Part shown: piece by piece, positions 33,501 to 45,500 of the stretch
How the letters are laid out: each line of letters starts with the position of its first letter
Numbering within the stretch: position 1 is the first letter of the stretch
Assembly: GCF_050947875.1 (NCBI RefSeq)
Contig: NC_134568.1
Location: forward strand, 214,315,678 to 214,379,677
Reading direction: 5' to 3'
Source: Dermacentor variabilis
Taxonomy: Eukaryota; Arthropoda; Arachnida; Ixodida; Ixodidae
DNA: 64,000 nucleotides
Program-made: the position numbers and the translations under genes
The notes under the pieces: model-generated
What the model was told of the DNA's origin: nothing
Seen by the model: the letters and a program-made list of their open reading frames with translations, nothing else
Database searches by the model: none

Positions 33501-36500
33501 CTCGTGGTCCTCTTCACTTCCGGCGTCGATCCCAGCCAAAATTTTGGTGGTCCAGTAGGGATGAACGGGTCAAAAAGCCCAAAAACTATGGAAAACTAGC
33601 ACCATCAGCCGATTGTTTGTCTCTTGGCAGGAAGGTGAAACATGACTTCAAAGGCTTGCTCATAAGTGGTGGCTCCAGCATAGCTATCAGAATCATTGCT
33701 AAACGAATCTAAATTTGTAGTGTCACATTCAGAGCTGTCGCTCTCAAGCAGTGCAGGGAAGAATGCGCGACGCAATATAGCGGTGTACATTGCATCTGTC
33801 AATACCGGCGTCCCGGCATAATAGAGACATGTTGGGAAAAAACAGGAAATGTGTCAGCTGAGCCGCGAGTGCTCTCAATCTGCCATTGGAACACTCAATT
33901 GGTGCTCCCGATCTGTAATTGGAACAGTGTTGTTCCAAAAAGAGCAAAAAATGCTGCTCCAGAAGTGCTCCAAATCTGCCATTGGAATTTGCTATTAGTT
34001 TAAGAGGAAATCGTGTCTGAAGGGTCCGCATTCCTTTAGAGAAACTCAAATCACCTGCCCCTGAGCAGAAAGTGGTAACATTGCATACGCCATTGTCATC
34101 AGTGAGTAAAACAGCGCCCAACAGAGGGCACTACAATTTCTTTCCACAACACACAAACACGCGGCCATAGAAAATTCTTCCTCATTAGACAGTTTCAAAA
34201 AGCAGTTGCTACCATTTATCAATACCTAGTACTCTGAATTTTTATCATGTGTTTGTTGCTTTATATTGTAAAGGATTGATGTTATAACTGTGTTTGTTTT
34301 TCATTCTTCTAAAATTTTGTCTATCTGTATTTTCTTATGTATTGCTGTTGTACTTGGCATTTACCGCTTTTATAACTTCATGACAGAAGGTCCCCATGCA
34401 GCCTTGTGCTCTGGGGCCTCCTTCCGTAAATTTATCTGTGTAATTCTTTTATTCGTGAAATAAACGCAGATTGATAGAGAAACCATGCCAAGACAGTACA
34501 CGTATGTAGATGTAGTTATGTGCAGGGCAGCACATATATAACAGGAATATCTGATGTGCTTATTTGTACTAAAATAATCTGGCATTCTGATGCCACAACT
34601 CATGTGATGATGATGTGATCAATAATCTGATGCCACAACATCATGTGACATGGCATTCTCTGCGACTTGCAGTTCATGCGAGTTTTGCAAGCCAGCAAAA
34701 CCAGCACAGCATTATGCGATAACGAAACTACTGAAACTCGAAAGCATGAGTGACGCAGAGTCAAGCAAAAACGAGACCTTTCGACTGTCCGCGTTGTTGC
34801 CAAAAGTAACGTGAATGAGTTTTTCCCCTAAAATCGAATAGAACTGAACAAGCAGTACTTCTTCCGTTTTATAATGCAATGTAATGATCTTTTTTTATTA
34901 CAAGTCGTTCAGTGCTAGTGACGGAACTGTAATGAGGCGTGCCTATGTTATCGGGCTAGTACTTGAATGTACCGGGGGCCGGTCACGACGCGTGTCTTGC
35001 ATTTACTTCAATTTTTTATTACTAAAGCTGTGTTTGCGATAATATCAACATCTTATACATTCTCAAGAATGAATCTATCACTTTAATTTGACTTAATACT
35101 TGCCTTTAGTGTCCCTTTAATGCCTGCCCGCACGTTTTCATGTGGGTCACGGCTTTCGAAAAAAGAATGATGCGAAAAATTTGCTAACGAATTAGATTTC
35201 TAACAGCACACAATTCATATGAATTCATCAATTGGATGCGAGGCATGCTACAGCAGGCTACCCGTGTTTCATATCTAGCAGGGTAACAAATGACCTGCAA
35301 GTATCTTTTCGATACAATCAAAACTATAACCATTCGTGATATTTCTGCACAGAAAATTAATTGCATTCTCACTATAGTGTTCTCTTTTTGCTAAGATTAT
35401 CTTCATGGTAAGAGGCAACCACAGCAGAGTACCATGCCAAGGCCATGGCTGTTACTGTTGGATTATGGCCATATATATGACCATTGGAGAGACCAAGGCA
35501 TGCACAGCTCAGTTTCTAGTGCAAGAAATGTTTCATGCAGAGCAGGCTTAACAGACAATAGGCAATGAAAGAGAAACTAGCCAAACTGTAACAAAAAAGA
35601 AATGTGACTACACACAGGCCATATCATGTCGTTGGGTGTTCCCAGCAAATCAATGATCAGTTCCAGTTGGTGAATCTCGGAGCGCCCTGGTAGCAGGGGC
35701 TTATGTAACAGCAACTCCCCCAGGACACAGCCAGCAGCCCTTGTAACATGGAAGCATACAAGTTAGATACATGGCTTGGTTTATTCTATCACCAGGATGG
35801 CTTGTTTTTAACATTATACCCTACCATATGTCAATGGCTGTGGTCTGGGTCTTGGCTTGCAGCAGCAGTTCTGGTGCCCGATACCTGAGAAAATAGGTGT
35901 CCAAATTATAGCATGCACAGCAGGCAACAGAGTGATGACAACAAAGCTAGTAGTGCAGGTTATCCATACTATGAGGTACAAATAATCAATCCACACATAT
36001 ACTTCCATCTGCTATAACAGACAACTGCCAGCTTTCTTGACTCCTGTGAGGCTACAATGCTCCTTCAAATGTTGGCTTCATTGAGACAATACTAGATTAA
36101 TTTCATGAGTTTCACTACACCAACACTGCTTCAAAGGTTGTTGGTCCTTAGCAGGCTAAAGGGCAACTCCAGTAAGAACTGCACAGTTTTTTTTACTGCG
36201 GCAAAACAGCTTAGCCCTTGATATGAAGAGGCAAGGAAGTGAGGATAAAGATCGTACAACAGGAGCACAGTTCAGGAGACTCACACCACCACTTTCCCCA
36301 ACGCTATTGCAAGAAAACCATATAGCAGAAGACAATTACAGCACAAATGCTAATTTCATCATCATCATCATGAACCTATTTTAAAGGGACACAAAAGGCA
36401 AATATTAAGTCAAGCTAAAGTGATAGATTAGTGCTCGAGAATCTCTAAGGCGTCAATATTATCACAAACAGAGCCTTAATAATAGAGAAATTGAGGTCTA

Positions 36501-39500
36501 TGCAGGACATGATTAGAGACTCCCCCGGGACATTCAAGTACTTGCCCGATAACGAAAGCACTCCTCGGTTAAATTCCGTCACTAGTACTCAACCATTCGT
36601 TGCAAAAAAAAAAAAAAAAAAAGGACCACATCCTTGTATTGTATTATAAGACGAAATAAAATGCTACTTCTCCAGTTCTATTTCATGTTTGGAAAAAACT
36701 CATTGAAATTACCCTTGACAACGATGCGGGCAGTCGAAAGGTTTCATTTTTGTTCGACTCCGCGCCGCCCACGTTTCACTAGTTTCGTTATTGCATAGTG
36801 CTACGCTGCTTTTGTTGGCTCGTGAAACTCGCACAAACTGCAAGTAGCAGAGGACTCAACTTCCATGTGATGTCATGGGACGTCCCAACGGTCTACACCA
36901 CTTGACCAAACACCAGCTGCAGCGGCGAATCCACAGCACTGTCTGCTCGGTACTGCCGTCTGTCAGGCGCCGTTTTACTCACTGATGGCAGCAAAGGGTG
37001 GTATGGTGTATGCAACGTCATCACTCCCCCGGTTGGGTGGCGGGAGATTTGAATTTCAAAAAAGGCATTTGGACTCTTCAGATGCAATTTTCTCGTTAAC
37101 TAAGTCTTTTCTTGGCACGAGACAAGCGTTGAGAGGTTTCTGGAATGGCATTTAAACAGTCCACATCAACTTAGTATTTGCCTTTAGTGTCCCTTTAAGT
37201 CCACTGTAGGATGAAGGCCTCTCCCTCCAATATCCAATTACCCCTGTGCTGCGCCAACTGGTTCCAACTTGCGCCTGCGAATTTTTTAATTTCATCACCC
37301 CACCTACTCTTTTTCCATCCTTGACTGCGTTTCACTTCTCTGGGCACCTATTCTGTAACCAGGGTGTCTACCAAGTTGACATTTCCAAATTCCCTGAGTT
37401 TTCCAGGTTTTCCCTGAGCACCTTCGCAATATTCCCTGAATGAGCCAGAACTTTGATGTCAAGACAGGCTGACACCATGTTGCCCGATGCTGTCACTCTC
37501 TAGTAAGCATGTTGAAACAACAAAATGACTTAATCCAGTTTGAATACTAAGGAGTAATATCTGTTTATTTTAAGGGGGGACATGGCAATGAAAAAAATTT
37601 TTTTTTACTTATGGGAATAAATTGACGAAATTTGGCATGCAGGTGTGCTTTGTTATGCTGACATCATAACTGAAATCAGTTTTGAGCTATCTATTATAGT
37701 TCTTGAGTTAGAACACTTGACATCCTCAATTGGTCATCCCTCAAATTAATTAATTACACATAAGTTTGTCAAGATTTTCATACCAGCATGTTCAAAAAAG
37801 ACCATTATGTGCAATAAAGCTATTGGTTTATTTTTTAAATGCCGAAATAAGCACAAAAGCTTTTTTTGAGCTTTTCTGTGCATGTTGTCTTACTAACGAC
37901 CTTTGCAAAAAACTCATTATAAATTTTTGTATGAGGTGCAGATGAAAATGGACAGCTCTATTGCACTGATCAATGTTTCACGATCAAAGTGCGAAAGACA
38001 GAATGATTCTGTCTTCATTCATTGTGAAATTGCACTGGGATTACTGAAAGCAACTGCACAAAAAGTGAAAGCTGAGCAAACAGGGCTCAAAGTTTTACTT
38101 GCTGGAAACATCAAAATATTTACTTTGAGCACCTAAAACCCGCCTGCAATGTAGTCCTTTGGCAGCGAGGACACATTTTCTTTACATTTTGAGGTAATTT
38201 TTCGCTTCTTTACAGCAGTTTCATGTGCCTTCGTTGCCTTTTTGATAAGTCGTGCATCCTTTTCAGCAGCCCGCCGCAGTGAACACGATCCTGGACTGTA
38301 TCCCAGTTGCAACGTAATTGTTTGCAGTGCTCTTTCACAGCCAGCATTGAAACGGCAAACTGCATCTGTCACAGCACTTTCAACACTCAGGAGTGAAGCA
38401 AACTGATTTTTTGATTGGAGTGACCAAATGACATTGTTCAGTGACTTGATGGCATTCTGCGTTTTGCCTTGCTGGCATCTTTCAAGGAGTTCTCTTGCAG
38501 ATAGACGTTTATATAAAGGCAGGAGTGCTGCTCGAACATGTGCAGGAATCTGCAGCTTGTGCGCAGGGGCTGGTTGACCTGAGGCCACCGCAGAATTAAA
38601 CTTTCACCAAGAGTTCACGCCAGTGGGACAGTGCTCATGATGCGGCTCATCATCGGTAGATGTTACATGGTGAAAAGTAGCCATGATGGCCTTTTCCATA
38701 GCAGGCACATCATTTGGGTTACTTTTTATGGCTAAGCCATAATAGTTTGTGAGTTTTTTAATTAAACCCTGCGTTAGGCAGCCCTTTCCACTCATGCTGA
38801 GCTCACGGTCCTTGCTCTTGCTTTTCTCAACAAGGTTGCGCAAAGCAGTTCCCATTCTTTTCTTCACGTGATTCACACACTCTTGTTTGTGTGTGGGTAT
38901 GAAACCATACACTTTCTCTTCACTGAGGGCAATATAAGTGCGGCTATCCCCATCACAAAGGACATTTGTGTAACGGAGCTGTTGTTTCTGAAGAGACCGC
39001 TGAAACATGGTTTTTGCCGCAATTATTTCCATTTGCCCTGCACTTGCCTCGGTGTTTTTTTGACATTGCGGTCGGTGTTCTTCATGCCACTCTGAATAAA
39101 TACTGTCTCCAGGCTTGGGGCCAAGAGAAAGTTCATGGCAATAATAGGAGAGGACACAGTGGTCCAAGACAAGGCCAGAATATAATTCAATAACACAGCC
39201 AACACCAATGTGACTTGTGTGGCCCCTTGTCATCCAAGTGCCATAATAGATCACATCAACGTTGCCTGGGGCGCATCCAAGTTCCCTGTAGATCTCGCGC
39301 ACCTTCTGTGCACTTTCGGACTCTATTGTCATGGCTGCTGAGGCAGTGGCAGGGTGACTGTGCCTACGGTGCAGCCTTGCATAGCATTTGTGATGCAGTC
39401 CTTGATGAGAAATGTCCATGTGGGAGAAAACATCATTCAGTGTGGCTTCCTTTTTGCCTACTGACTGCACAGCTCTCAGTACACGAACATTCACCTCAAA

Positions 39501-42500
39501 AGGGTTGATCTTCTGAGTGCCAGCACATCTTGCAGATGACCACTTTTTGCTTATCACCCCACAGTCGTCACACAGCAGTTCCACTTTAGTCGCAAGCCCA
39601 AGACATAGCCCAGTTTCAACACGAATTGGCGTTTTCCCGCACTGAGTGCAGCTTGCTGCACGTTAGCAGCTCGTTTAAGAGTGCTTTATGTACAATGAAA
39701 AATGATGACTTGGGAACCACGTCGTCAGCACACTCTCCTTCTTTCAAAAGCTGAAATTTCCTCTTTGTTGCAGAGGTAGATGACAGCGCATTCAAAACAT
39801 CCGCTCTTGTCTCCGCTTGTTTCGCAATCTCTTCATTCGTGAGAATTGGAGCTGAAATTCGCAGCTGAATATTTGACGCGACGTCCGCTCTCGCCGATGT
39901 CACATTGCCGTCACGACCACGCGCGGGTGCGCCTTCACCAGCGCACGCGGGCGTGTCGTCACCACAGCCCACGGTCGCGTTGTCATCGGCGCACATGGTC
40001 GCGTGATCACCACCGCACCCAGTCGCGTCGTCAACACAGCCCACGGTCGCCTCGTCAGCACAGCCCACGGTCGCGTCGTCAACACAGCCCACGGTCACGT
40101 CGTCACCAGCACACCCGGTCGCGTTGTCAGCACTGCACGCAGACGCGCTTTCCCGATCATCCGCGTGCGCCGGTCGCACCTTGTCGACACGGGCAGCGGC
40201 ATCCGTTTCTGCGGGTAGTTTTCGCCTTCTGGTCCACGCCTTTCGTCGTTTTCCGTACTCGGAACTTGCCTCCTTTGGGGCTCATCAGGGAACACACGCG
40301 TTAGGGTAGTTCGGCTGCCACGATGGTCAAGCCATAAGAGTTTCTCACTATAACACCTAGAGAGAAATCTGGCGCCACCGTCCATGGGAGTTTCTTAAGG
40401 GGGCACCGTGCCGTCATGGGAATGACGGTATATGTGTCTGCGAGGCTTGTGTTGGCTGGTGTTGTAAGAGGCTTCGTCTAAAACGTGGATATGGCTACGC
40501 AAATAACGCGTTCTCAAAGTAAAATCTTCATAAAATGTTTCCATTCACTCATATTACATCTTTACTCACCCACGATGCATGACCAAGCGAAGAAAAGCAA
40601 GAACAGACGACCAGCTGTTTCAAAGCGAGCGCGAACCTTGTCATCTGTCCTCCAACTTTAGCGGCCCGCTGATACTTTTTACGTAACATGTAGTCGTACA
40701 CACAATAACAAGTTCTCATAGTTAAACAAAACATGTTTTCGCGTAATAATAAAGCTAAAACAGCTTTTCACGTGCTGTTCTAGTAGAAAATGAATCATTG
40801 TGACAGGCGAAACGGTATTTGCCAAGCGCGTCTTCAAGGTGTCCTGTCTCTGCGAGAACGATGCCAATCCGAATCCACAATATACAGTAGAACCCCGCTG
40901 TTACGTTCCTCACTGCTGTGTTTTCCCGGCTGCTACGTCGCTTTCATCCGGTCCCGGCATAGCTTCCATAGGATCCAATGTATAAGGAACCCCGCTGTTA
41001 CGTAGTAGCTGTGAAAACGTTCCCGCATGATGCGTCGCAACCCGAACCCGCCTGGGCTAAAGTAGGCAACGCGCTTCAACCGCCATTTTGGCTTTTGACG
41101 AGTTTTGACTGGGCTTGGCTATTGAAGTGGCTGCAAGAAGCCGCACGCCAGTTCGAGAGGCCGCCACTAGGTGGCCATTCGTGAAAAATGCTCTCACTAT
41201 CATCACTGTGATTACGGTCACCGCATGGTTTTTGTTGGGCGGGTCGACACACGGAGGAAGGAAACTCAGGAGAGGCCCTGACGTCACTCTTAGGGAGGCT
41301 ATAGCTAAAGAGAAGCCGGAAGTTGGCGTTGCTCTGCCTATCGGGCCAGTTCTCCTCTCTTGTTTACATTTCTCGCGAAACCATGCAGTGCTAGCAGGGC
41401 TGCGTGCAACCGGGCTGCTCGGACGCGCGTGCTCCGCAGCAATACTAAACAAACGTTAGCACGTTAGCATGATTACGCCAAAGAGGGCAAAATTTCCCGC
41501 GAGTATTCATTCGTCCATTGCCGTTGCCTGGCGTGGTGACGACGAGGAGCACGAGCCGCATGATGCCGGGGGGTTGCCAAATCCTAGCTTTGGAGAAGCC
41601 GTCGCGGCTCTGGACCTCCTCCGCAGGTACGTCGCACCTCACAGCGACGCTGACAGCAATGCGGCCTTCCAGGCTATTGAGAAACGTGTGGTGATTTCTA
41701 GCGAGCGAAAGAAATGGCAAGCCACCATTCTAGACTCTTTTTAAGTCCTAAGTGCACCCTGTGGAAATAAATTGTCTATAGTTGAAACTGCACTTTTCTC
41801 ATTCATTTTCGGAGCTTTCCTCACTGTTGCGTTTTCCCGGCTGTTACGTTTTTTTTCCTCGGTCCGGTGAAAAACGTATGAACGGGGTTCCACTGTACCG
41901 GCATTCCCATGCATACCACAGCGCAGCAGCGCCAGATTTCCCTCTAGGTAATGTAGTGAGAAACTCTATGGCCGAACTATGGTGGCTAGAGGGGGAGGTG
42001 TCAGCATCGGCTGGGCTGCGCCGCGTATGGCGGTGCGGCATTTTTCCATGACAGCGACAGGTGGCACGCTCGTCGTCTCCGAGATGCCTAGCGTGATGTG
42101 TTTGAGCAATCTCTCCGGCTCCAAGCGCGCGTCGTGAAGTCTGTGGTGAAGTTAGCTTCGCCTTCCCCGCTTTTGTTTGCTTGTCATAAGGAGTTCTGAG
42201 TAGCCTTCTTGACCCACGTTCTGGAAAAATTTGGTCAGTATGCAGAGTCAGCTGGATGATCTCCTGGATGTGGGCCACCTAAATGAAGTTCACGAGATGG
42301 TAAAGCATTGTGATGCAATGCCAGATCATCGTGAAATGGTGGGATCAAATAGCGACTCTCGCATACCCTACTAAGTTAGCGGGTATGTTACCAGGAAAAT
42401 GCTAATGAGAACAAAGCGCAAAGAGTGTTCTCTAGCAAGCAAAAGTCTTCAAGCAAAAGACTCACGCTTGCTTCCGGTAGAGTTGTGCCTTACCAACCAC

Positions 42501-45500
42501 ATGGATAGAGGTGGCCTACTTTACCCATCTCAGGCACTAACAGACTTAGTTCCTGCGATGGAAGATGCCTTCATGCATTGTTTCAGCTTTAAGTTGAAGG
42601 CTGACAGCATCATGGGCCTTATTTCCTGCCTAGTCAATAAATAAGCTGGATATGGTTGGCTGTGTGCAGCATAGCGTAGAAATCACCAACCAAGTGATAC
42701 AGTTTTTTGTCATCACGAGGTTGCACATCCTTGACACAGGAGAGAATGCATCGAAGCAAGGGAAGCGAGAAAAAATGAAGTACCTCAAGTTGAGGCGCAC
42801 AACATAACTGCATAACTGCAAAGTTTATACCAGCAAGACCAACATAAAGCGTTTGTATATGTAAAACAGGAATTGTTCACATCACATTGTATGCCCAGAA
42901 ATATCTGCATATCTGAACAGAATTTCCCACCCGACAAATTATTGTTTGCACTGCACATTGTTCACCGTTTCTGGGTATATACCTCCATTATATATTTGAT
43001 TTGCACTCCATTTCGTGTCATATTGTTTGTTTGAGAGCTAACGACCATGTACTATATAGAGTCGTGTGTATTATTTTATTAACAATAAATATTCTTTAAG
43101 GCATTTTTGGCATTATTTGAGCGGTACTAAATATGCGTACTTAGTTCTTTGCAGGTTTCTAATATTGGAAACCAAATTTCCCTTAACGCTCTCATTATGC
43201 TGAGTTTTGACCATTGGTGCCTACAGTTCTACCTGTCATTGCAAAATTAAATAAACTTGAAATAATCATGGTTCACTCGAGTGGCCCGTTTCAACTGAGG
43301 CGCGCACTTCAATGAGGCACGCACCAACCAGTAGACGATTAGGACAAGCGCCTGTAGCTCAAGACACTAATAAAGTCACGCCAGACAGAACTGCATACGG
43401 CACCCCATAATAGTCTCTTAAAATGTTAAAGCGGCACTGGCAAACTGCAAACAACCGCCTACTGCGGAAGCTTTCTGCTTGGTGCAATTATGAGTTTCAC
43501 AAGTGTTGCACTGAGCGCGAAGCTAAAGCGCGGCGATAAAATGTCCAAAATTTAGTACATAGTATGTTAGGCCAGCTGCAGTGATAAAGTCGCCTAGCCT
43601 TTAAAATGATTTTCCGATGCGCGTATTGCGCCCCAAGAAGGCGCGGAGCGAGAAAGCACTTCACAGCGGAACCAAATAACCGCAGCAGACCTTAGCCAGC
43701 GTACGGGAGGCATCTCGGAGCCAACAGCAGCGCCGCCGCATCGTCCTGAAAAAATGCTGCCTCTCCGGCGCTCCGATGCCGACACCTCCCCATCTAGCCA
43801 CCATAGCCGAGCTATCCGCGGTGCGACGGCGCCTTCCGAGGCCCGATTTTTTCGCAATTTTTGATAACGGCGCTCTACGAAAGTGCTGTTTTCTCAATTT
43901 CTACCGCGTATTTTGTTATAATATTTCACCACAAGGTAAAAGAAGGTCCGAGGATTGCGAAAAAAAATAAATAGGAAAATAGAAAATTTTGACCATTTCG
44001 ACCACTTCAATTGCCGCATCCTCTCTTAAAAGGAAAACAGAAGGAAGGAATTAGTAAAATGCACAGTGAAAAAAATGGTAAAACACATTCCAAATTGAGT
44101 CGAATATTTTCAAATACGAATGAAAAGGAGATGCATACATAAGTAAATATTTTTGAATATGAGCTATTTCTATCAACTGATAGCAAGCTCATCGGTATGA
44201 GGCCTGAATGTTGTCCCAACTAAGATTCTCTCTCAACAGCTGGGAAGTCAACCTCAACTGTCCTGACATACTCTCAGCCCGTACACAACATCTCAGTGTT
44301 TGGTTTCACTGCTTTAAAGAGTTTATTTCGGTTTGGATGAGGGACAACTGCATCTCGGTGTCAGCCAACACTTTCTTTTTTGAGCTCAAGCTCCTTGAAA
44401 GAGGCAGCGACACACTTCCTTCCTCATTCATCCTTCAATGCGTCGGTCCTTTCTGTTCTCATCCTCCTTCTGCCACGCATTCACCCCATGGATCGTTTGA
44501 AGCACCCTCTTGGTCAGTTGTATAGTCAACGTCCAATTTTTCAGACTCCCTAGGGTCTACAAAAACATCAGAAAAATCGGGCAGTCCTAAAAAAATGAAA
44601 GCATGTCTTTAACTGCCCTTAAGAGCTAAAATTGCCACAGGCACGTCCGAAAAAGCTCTTAAGGCCTGCCAGTACACTTATTAGGCATATCAGTACTCGT
44701 ACTGTGACAGAAGACGGGGGTGCACACGTGTATAATTAAGGAATACATACTGTGTACTATGACAATTGTCCCTTCCCACATTTGTTATGCTTCACCGCGT
44801 AACACTGCTGTTCTGAGTTTCGAAGACTGGCATTACACAACGCGCTGCGAGCTTCAAAGTCAATCACGAGGTTTACAAAGGCGGAGTCGGTGCCATTGCT
44901 GACAGCGGCAAATTCTTTCAATGAAAAACATGGCACTGCAGGGCAAGGAGCTTAATAGCGAATGTAGAAGCAGCTAGGCCTAATGTTGCCGCGGTGGTGG
45001 ATACGGCTGCTAGCGGATCTGCGTTCGAGTGCCGGTTTGAGGCGGCGAGATAATCAAAATGGCGGCGGTGGTGGCTTTGATTAACGCCATTTCAGACCTG
45101 CAGTCAGGGCAATATGCATTGACTATATCGAGTACGTGGTGGTGCCGCAAAGCCGTGCAAATTATCGGGCATGTTTGAAAAATCGGTTAAGTGGTCTGGC
45201 AATACCTTGTGCCGATGACACGGCGTCAATGACGATTCGTTGCGATTCCTCTGTTACTGGAGCCAGCATTAACATGACTTTCGTTCCCTTTCAATAAAGT
45301 TACAGCTAGTTTTACCTGATAGAAGCACAAATTCCAAGTTTTCCCTGTGTATTTCCAGACTATTCAAATTCCCTGAGAATGCCCGGTTTTCCCAGTTGGT
45401 AGACACCCTGGTAACCCTAACGGTCCACCGCTTATCTAACCTTTAGAATGAATGTTAAAATCTAGCTGTAGTTACGACTACTGTAGTAATCTAGACATTA

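Larger units (their letters stand above)
27146..33596 (-). mobile_element. I-type LINE, near full length, with complete ORF1
   Basis: Read on the minus strand: 5' leader (33596-33094), ORF1, ORF2 (endonuclease, RT, RNase H, Cys/His tail) and a 3' end with an AATAAA signal followed by (TCAC)n repeats at 27146-27160. It is related to the LINE copies at 10.3-17.7 kb but is a different subfamily by sequence. A weak target duplication candidate, TAGCA at 27141-27145 and 33597-33601, was used to set the borders. RNase H is interrupted by a MITE. Confidence 0.85.
26573..33994. mobile_element. Harbinger-like element with TTA target duplication
   Basis: The left end TGTTGAATTCCAATGGCAGA is nearly identical to the MITE at 2745. 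The right end, CTGCCATTGGAATTTGCTA, is its decayed inverted partner. TTA flanks both sides. Joining 26572 to 33998 restores the sequence of the intact TTAA MITE (…AGACTTAGTTaa-type junction). About 0.9 kb is its own; the rest is the LINE at 27146-33596. A short acidic minus-strand frame at 33605-33802 could be a transposase-associated remnant, but I cannot assign it. Confidence 0.82.
26475..35120. mobile_element. TTAA-flanked MITE (AGGGACACTAAAGG ends) split by later insertions
   Basis: The left end TTAAAGGGACACTAAAGGC with GTGCTAAGAAGAGAC, and the right end TTGACTTAATACTTGCC then TTTAGTGTCCCTTTAA, match the uninterrupted element at 36381-37198 read in reverse. The copy is opened at TTA (26570-26572 / 33995-33997) by a Harbinger-like element, and again at about 34150-34600 by a CR1 3' fragment. 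Original length was about 0.8 kb. Confidence 0.88.
37574..44025. mobile_element. Kolobok-like DNA transposon, TTAA target, 6.45 kb
   Basis: The left end GGGGGGACATGGCAATG and the inverted right end GAGAGGATGCGGCAATTG form imperfect terminal repeats, and TTAA lies on both sides (37570-37573, 44026-44029). Removing it restores the interior of the CAGGG element as seen in copy A. It carries a Mutator-like-domain transposase on the minus strand. TTAA targeting together with this transposase fits the Kolobok superfamily. The right 3.7 kb holds further insertions (Tigger, P-like debris, inverted arms). Confidence 0.75.
37360..45410. mobile_element. CAGGGTGTCTACC-terminated DNA element, copy B (unclassified)
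   Basis: Left CAGGGTGTCTACCAAGTTG and right inverted CCAGTTGGTAGACACCCTG. The target duplication GTAAC (37355-37359, 45411-45415) is confirmed because removing the element with one copy gives the RTE text TTCTGTAACCCTAACGG. Own sequence is about 1.6 kb, collinear with copy A; 6.45 kb between is the Kolobok-like element. A 5-bp duplication with CAGGG termini does not let me assign a superfamily. Confidence 0.85.
36350..45447 (-). mobile_element. RTE-type LINE 3' relic, split in three by two insertions
   Basis: The pieces are (CAT)n plus GAACCTATTTTAA (36355-36384), GTCCACTGTAGGATGAAGG to CACCTATTCTGTAAC (37199-37359), and GTAACCCTAACGGTCCACCG to 45447. They join into the reverse complement of a LINE C terminus I recognise from arthropods (N-R-W-T-I-R type tail) with a (GAT)n end. 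A TTAA MITE sits between pieces one and two, the CAGGG element between two and three. Clade from memory. Confidence 0.65.

Noticed and set aside
37903..38136. Plus-strand 77-codon frame beside the Kolobok transposase
   Set aside because: No motif and it abuts the transposase stop on the other strand; probably chance.
39900..40130. A CRISPR-like array from the regular repeats
   Set aside because: The repeats are contiguous 24-bp units without unique spacers, lie in a transposase frame, and the host is a eukaryote.
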